Shown: positions 60,671 to 64,000 of the stretch, piece by piece
Position numbering within the stretch: the stretch's first letter is position 1
How the letters are laid out: every line of letters begins with the position of its first letter
Assembly: GCF_020686945.1 (NCBI RefSeq)
Contig: NZ_JAJEPR010000019.1
Span: forward strand, 1-64,000
Origin: Limivivens faecihominis
GTDB lineage: Bacteria > Bacillota > Clostridia > Lachnospirales > Lachnospiraceae
Direction: 5' to 3'
Length of the DNA: 64,000 nucleotides
Notes under the pieces: generated by a model
Seen by the model: the letters and a program-made list of their open reading frames with translations, nothing else
The model's database searches: none
Told to the model about the DNA's origin: nothing
Position numbers and translations under genes: made by a program

Positions 60671-60708
60671 GTGTACGCGCTTAAAGCAGTAAAGAGAGGG
60701 GAACAGAT

Positions 60709-61734
60709 ATGTCTTTAAAACGTATTTGCGGAGTGGACCTCGGAAGCGATACGATCAAAATCTGCGATAAAAACCAGAAAAAACTTCTTTGTGAAAAAAA
60801 TATGATAGCGGTGAGAAACCGGACGGATCTCATCGGAGTCGGGCAGGATGCTTTTGAAATTTATGAGAAAGCTCCCTCAGACGTCTATGCGGGCTGCCCC
60901 ATCCAGAACGGTTCCCTGGCGGAGGGAAGCAGTCAGGAAACCATCTTGATCCATCTGATGAAAAATTTTTCTACATTCTTTACTCATCACCCCAATATTT
61001 ACATTACAGCTCCCACAGATATCACAGAGGTGGAGCGTCGGGCCTATTACAAAATCCTTTCCGGCCGGCTCCGGGCCAAAAGCGTGATGCTGGTGGAAAA
61101 AGGCGTGGCGGACGCAGCCGGTATCGGGATGCCTCTTGACTCACCGGAAGGTCAGATGATCGTGAATCTCGGCGGCGACCGCACAGAGATCTCTGTAATC
61201 TCCGAAGGAAAAACAATTATTCAGAGGACACTCCGCACCGGCGGCCATACGCTGGACGAGGATATCATGAACATGGTGAAAAAACAGTTTCAGCTGAATA
61301 TTGGCCGAAAGACGGCGGAGGCGCTGAAAAATCAGCTGGCATATCTTCTGAACGGTCCGGCTCTTGAGATGCGTGTCTTCGGCATTCATACGGTGACGGG
61401 ACTCCCACGGCAGGTGGCGATTCCGGCTCTCGCTGTCAGCGTGTCGATTGTGGACACCATTGACGCCATCACGGAGGTGGTAAAAACCACGATGGAACGG
61501 ACACCGCCCCAGCTTCTGGAAAACATCCGGAAAAACGGCATTTATCTCACCGGCGGCGTTTCCCTTCTTCCGAATCTTTCCATTTATATGCAGAAAGAGC
61601 TGGAAGTTCCGGTTTACAATGTATCCGATCCGATCTTTACTACGGTCCGGGGACTTGTCCGGATCATGAACGATTCGGATCTTCGGAAAAAAGCAGCCTT
61701 CACACTGAAGGATTTTGCAGGAAATCTCATCTAG
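60709..61734 (+). CDS. mreB: Rod-shape-determining protein, MreB-like
   Basis: An actin-like protein of 341 residues. Nucleotide-binding signatures are GVDLGSDTIKICD (phosphate 1), VNLGGDRTEISVIS (phosphate 2) and YLTGGVSLLPNLS (adenosine motif). It organises the lateral wall synthesis machinery with MreC, MreD and PBP2. The sequence is somewhat divergent from canonical MreB, yet the genes that follow leave little doubt. GAGAGGGG precedes the start. Confidence 0.93.
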   Translation: MSLKRICGVDLGSDTIKICDKNQKKLLCEKNMIAVRNRTDLIGVGQDAFEIYEKAPSDVYAGCPIQNGSLAEGSSQETILIHLMKNFSTFFTHHPNIYITAPTDITEVERRAYYKILSGRLRAKSVMLVEKGVADAAGIGMPLDSPEGQMIVNLGGDRTEISVISEGKTIIQRTLRTGGHTLDEDIMNMVKKQFQLNIGRKTAEALKNQLAYLLNGPALEMRVFGIHTVTGLPRQVAIPALAVSVSIVDTIDAITEVVKTTMERTPPQLLENIRKNGIYLTGGVSLLPNLSIYMQKELEVPVYNVSDPIFTTVRGLVRIMNDSDLRKKAAFTLKDFAGNLI

Positions 61735-61748
61735 GATAAGGAATGGCT

Positions 61749-62720
61749 ATGAAGAAAAAAATCAACGACTCCAAGAAAAGCAAATATATTTTTGTGACGC
61801 TCTGCATCGGCTGCTGCGCCCTGGTGATTCTTTCTCTGGCTTCGGATATGTCCGTCGGGCCGCTGAAATATGTGAGCGGCTATGTGATCACACCGATTCA
61901 GAAAGGGCTGAACGAGGTTGGAAACTGGATTTCCGATAAAGGAGTTTATCTCCAGAGTAACGTGGACTATGCAGCTCAGTGCAAAGAACTTCAGGAAAAG
62001 GTAGACCAGCTGACAGCGGAGAACACGGAGCTACTTGCCGACCGGGAAGAGAAAGAACGCCTGGAAAAGCAGCTGGAACTCAGCGCCCAGTACGATTACG
62101 ATAAAGTTGGCGCCAGAGTCATTGCGAGGGATTCTGACAACTGGTTCAACGTTTTTACGATTGATAAAGGCAGCGACGACGGCATTGAGGTGAACAACAA
62201 CGTAATTTCCAACGGCGGCCTTGTGGGTATTGTGACTGACGTCGGCCCCAATTACGCCATTGTGCGCTCGATTATTGATGATTACAGCAATGTCAGCGCC
62301 ATGGTGACGACTACGGAGGACACCTGTATCATTGCCGGAGATCTCCGCCTCATCGACGAGGGAAAGATCAATCTGGTCAAGCTCACCGACAGCCGGGACA
62401 AGGTGACAGTGGGTGACAAAGTGGTCACTTCTGATATCAGCAGCCGTTTCCTTCCAGGAATTCTTATTGGCTATATCAGCGAGATTTCCATGGATTCCAA
62501 TAATCTGACCAAATCCGGTTATATCACGCCGGCGGTCGATTTCCGGCATCTCCGTGAAGTGATTGTTATCCGGGATCAGAAGGAAGTGGCCGGAGCGGAT
62601 GAATCTCTGAAACAGGCTGCCAGCAAGGAGACCGAAGGCCTGGTAAATGATAGCACCGAGGCGGCGACGGCCGCTGAGACAGAAACAGCAGACACTGCTG
62701 CTTCTGACAACGGACAGTAA
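61749..62720 (+). CDS. mreC: Rod-shape-determining protein MreC
   Basis: A bitopic protein of 323 residues: a basic N-terminus, one membrane helix (YIFVTLCIGCCALVILSLA), a coiled coil (about 75-110, QCKELQEKVDQLTAEN) and the beta-rich MreC domain with VISNGGLVGIVTDVGPNYA and SSRFLPGILIGYI. The tail (about 285-323) is rich in A, E and T. ATG 61749 is preferred, 6 bp after AAGGA; ATG 61743 is too close to it. Confidence 0.94.
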   Translation: MKKKINDSKKSKYIFVTLCIGCCALVILSLASDMSVGPLKYVSGYVITPIQKGLNEVGNWISDKGVYLQSNVDYAAQCKELQEKVDQLTAENTELLADREEKERLEKQLELSAQYDYDKVGARVIARDSDNWFNVFTIDKGSDDGIEVNNNVISNGGLVGIVTDVGPNYAIVRSIIDDYSNVSAMVTTTEDTCIIAGDLRLIDEGKINLVKLTDSRDKVTVGDKVVTSDISSRFLPGILIGYISEISMDSNNLTKSGYITPAVDFRHLREVIVIRDQKEVAGADESLKQAASKETEGLVNDSTEAATAAETETADTAASDNGQ

Positions 62721-62732
62721 AGGAGGAGCAAG

Positions 62733-63260
62733 ATGAGAATAAGACGACGGATTATTATGATCCTGCTGATTTTCTTCTGCTTTCTACTTCAGTCCACGCT
62801 TTTTCAGAACATCTTTGCCGCGGCAGAGATCGCACCGAATTTCATGGTGATTCTCACTGTGTCCTTCGGACTGATGAGAGGGAAAAGAGAGGGAATGTTT
62901 GTGGGTTTTCTGGGAGGGATCCTTTCGGATCTGTTCTTCGGAAGCGCCCTGGGCTTTACGGCCCTTCTTTATGTGATCATCGGATACTGCTGCGGTTTCT
63001 GCTACCGTATTTTTTACGATGATGATGTAAAAATGCCGGTTATCCTCATTGCTGTGAGCGATATCGGTTATGGGATAGCCATGTATGCCTTTCAGTTTCT
63101 TCTCCGGGGCCGTGTGGATTTTCTCTTTTATGTAAGAAGAGTTATTATCCCGGAGATGATTTACACCGTTGTGGTTACTCTGGTGGTATACAGGCTGCTG
63201 TTACTGTTGAACCGTAAACTTGAAAAAGCAGAACAAAGGAGTGTAGGCAGCTTTGTTTGA
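62733..63260 (+). CDS. mreD: Rod-shape-determining protein MreD
   Basis: A 175-residue membrane protein with five to six hydrophobic segments and the family pattern LQSTLFQNIFAAAEIAPNF, then RGKREGMFVGFLGGILSDL. It is the third gene of the mre operon, 12 bp behind mreC with AGGAGG, and its stop overlaps the start of the PBP2 gene. Confidence 0.93.
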   Translation: MRIRRRIIMILLIFFCFLLQSTLFQNIFAAAEIAPNFMVILTVSFGLMRGKREGMFVGFLGGILSDLFFGSALGFTALLYVIIGYCCGFCYRIFYDDDVKMPVILIAVSDIGYGIAMYAFQFLLRGRVDFLFYVRRVIIPEMIYTVVVTLVVYRLLLLLNRKLEKAEQRSVGSFV

Positions 63261-64000
63261 TAACGTAAAAAGTACACTTTCAAAGGCGATAAAGTCCAGA
63301 ATCCTGATTTTGATCCTGGTTCTTATCGTTCTCGCCTTTATTTTGGTCCAGAGGCTTTTCCAGCTGCAGATCATCAACGGAGAAAGCTATCAGACAGATT
63401 TTACCATGCAGATTAAGAGAACCAGGGAGCTTAAGAGCACCCGTGGAAATATCCTGGACAGCGACGGTAATCCTCTGGCCTACAACCGGCTTTCCTATTC
63501 TGTTACCTTTGCAGACAGCGGAAGCTATAACTCGACGAAAGAGCAGAATCTGACTCTCAACAGCTCCATGTACGGGATTCTGAAGATCCTGGAGGACAAT
63601 GGCGATGAAGTCAGCACCAGCAGCTTTGCCATCGGTCTTGATGACAACGGCAGCTATTATTTCACGAAGAGCAGTTTCAACCTGCAGCGATTCAAGGCCG
63701 ATATCTACGGAAGACTGACGATCGACGATATGAGTGATGAGGAAAAAAATGCGACTGCAGAAAAAATGATCGAGGAGATGTGCGCCGCTAAAAAATTCGG
63801 GCTGGATCTTTCTTCTTATGATAAAGCCGACCTGGAAGCCTATGGCCTTCCGGACAGTTTCACGAAAGAAGAAATTTTAAAGCTTGCAGCTATGCGAAGC
63901 GCCGTGGCGTCCAACAGCTATCAGAAGTATGTAACCTCCACACTGGCTACGGATGTGAGTGAAAAGACTATGTCTCTGATTATGGAGAACAAAGACCTTT
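63253..64000 (+). CDS. mrdA: Penicillin-binding protein 2 (transpeptidase), 5' part
   Basis: The gene runs off the right edge; 249 codons are visible. A TTG start (63253) follows AAAGGAGTG and overlaps the mreD stop. A short cytoplasmic segment leads to one membrane helix (ILILILVLIVLAFILVQRLF), then the class B PBP dimerisation start KRTRELKSTRGNILDSDGNP. The catalytic SxxK lies beyond the window. As part of mreBCD-mrdA it makes side-wall peptidoglycan. Confidence 0.92.
   Translation, partial: MFDNVKSTLSKAIKSRILILILVLIVLAFILVQRLFQLQIINGESYQTDFTMQIKRTRELKSTRGNILDSDGNPLAYNRLSYSVTFADSGSYNSTKEQNLTLNSSMYGILKILEDNGDEVSTSSFAIGLDDNGSYYFTKSSFNLQRFKADIYGRLTIDDMSDEEKNATAEKMIEEMCAAKKFGLDLSSYDKADLEAYGLPDSFTKEEILKLAAMRSAVASNSYQKYVTSTLATDVSEKTMSLIMENKDL

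Noticed and set aside
1..64000. CRISPR arrays, tRNA or rRNA genes
   Set aside because: I looked through the intergenic gaps and saw no regularly spaced repeats, tRNA-like cloverleaf motifs or rRNA sequence. A dedicated scan could still find something small.

Overview
The window reads as chromosome of a Firmicute of the class Clostridia, most likely a gut Lachnospiraceae. This rests on moderate G+C, strong AGGAGG ribosome sites, GTG/TTG starts, Clostridia-typical families (DUF3793- and DUF3877-like, DUF5107, DUF5696), LplB/YtcP-type sugar permeases without their own ATPase, and LytTR/GHKL signalling. No rRNA, tRNA, CRISPR array or intact mobile element was seen. The species cannot be named from the sequence.

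Layout. 1-630: a strong promoter, a heavily structured RNA of about 385 nt with its own terminator, and hairpin repeats in front of speD. 630-7016: a six-gene polyamine operon (speD, basic amino acid decarboxylase, speE, speB, carboxy(nor)spermidine dehydrogenase, nspC) encoding both the decarboxy-SAM and the carboxyspermidine routes. 7049-24447: carbohydrate region with abfA (GH51) and a divergent AraC regulator, a DUF5696 glycosidase-like protein, two ABC permeases, a non-lipidated solute-binding protein, a DUF5107 protein, an esterase-like hydrolase and a GH125 mannosidase, interrupted by an iron-box DUF3793-flavodoxin pair and DegV. 24690-32424: M32 carboxypeptidase, malic enzyme, a deletion-scarred LTA-synthase-like pseudogene, AlkD, and a nucleoside salvage operon (udp, deoB, deoC). 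32590-43673: a large palindromic element, M29 aminopeptidase, a GHKL/LytTR two-component system divergent from a secreted protein, then holin and amidase genes, a histidine kinase/response regulator fusion remnant, DUF368, and a LysR-flavodoxin-carboxymuconolactone decarboxylase group. 43787-49766: an MrfA-type and a UvrD-type helicase, three gene fragments, and an XRE membrane regulator. 49955-64000: mutS, mutL, miaA, a YnbB-like PLP enzyme, two FAD enzymes, radC, mreBCD and the start of a PBP2 gene.

How the genes work together. The polyamine operon can start from arginine (decarboxylase plus agmatinase) and has two ways to add the aminopropyl group. abfA sits under a promoter with textbook AraC activator repeats. 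The DUF5696-permease-permease-SBP-DUF5107 block looks like one uptake-and-processing system whose transporter mRNA begins with two mutually exclusive hairpins and a 19-codon leader ORF. The LytTR system most plausibly controls the secreted 671-residue protein, because two LytTR-box repeats sit just upstream of that gene's promoter.

The most distinctive features are regulatory and architectural: the RNA before speD, the AraC repeats, the switch-like leader at 11765-11895, the LytTR boxes beside a secreted protein-holin-amidase group, a ribosome-site-sequestering hairpin before DUF368, dispersed hairpin repeats, and several gene wrecks that look like clean deletions.
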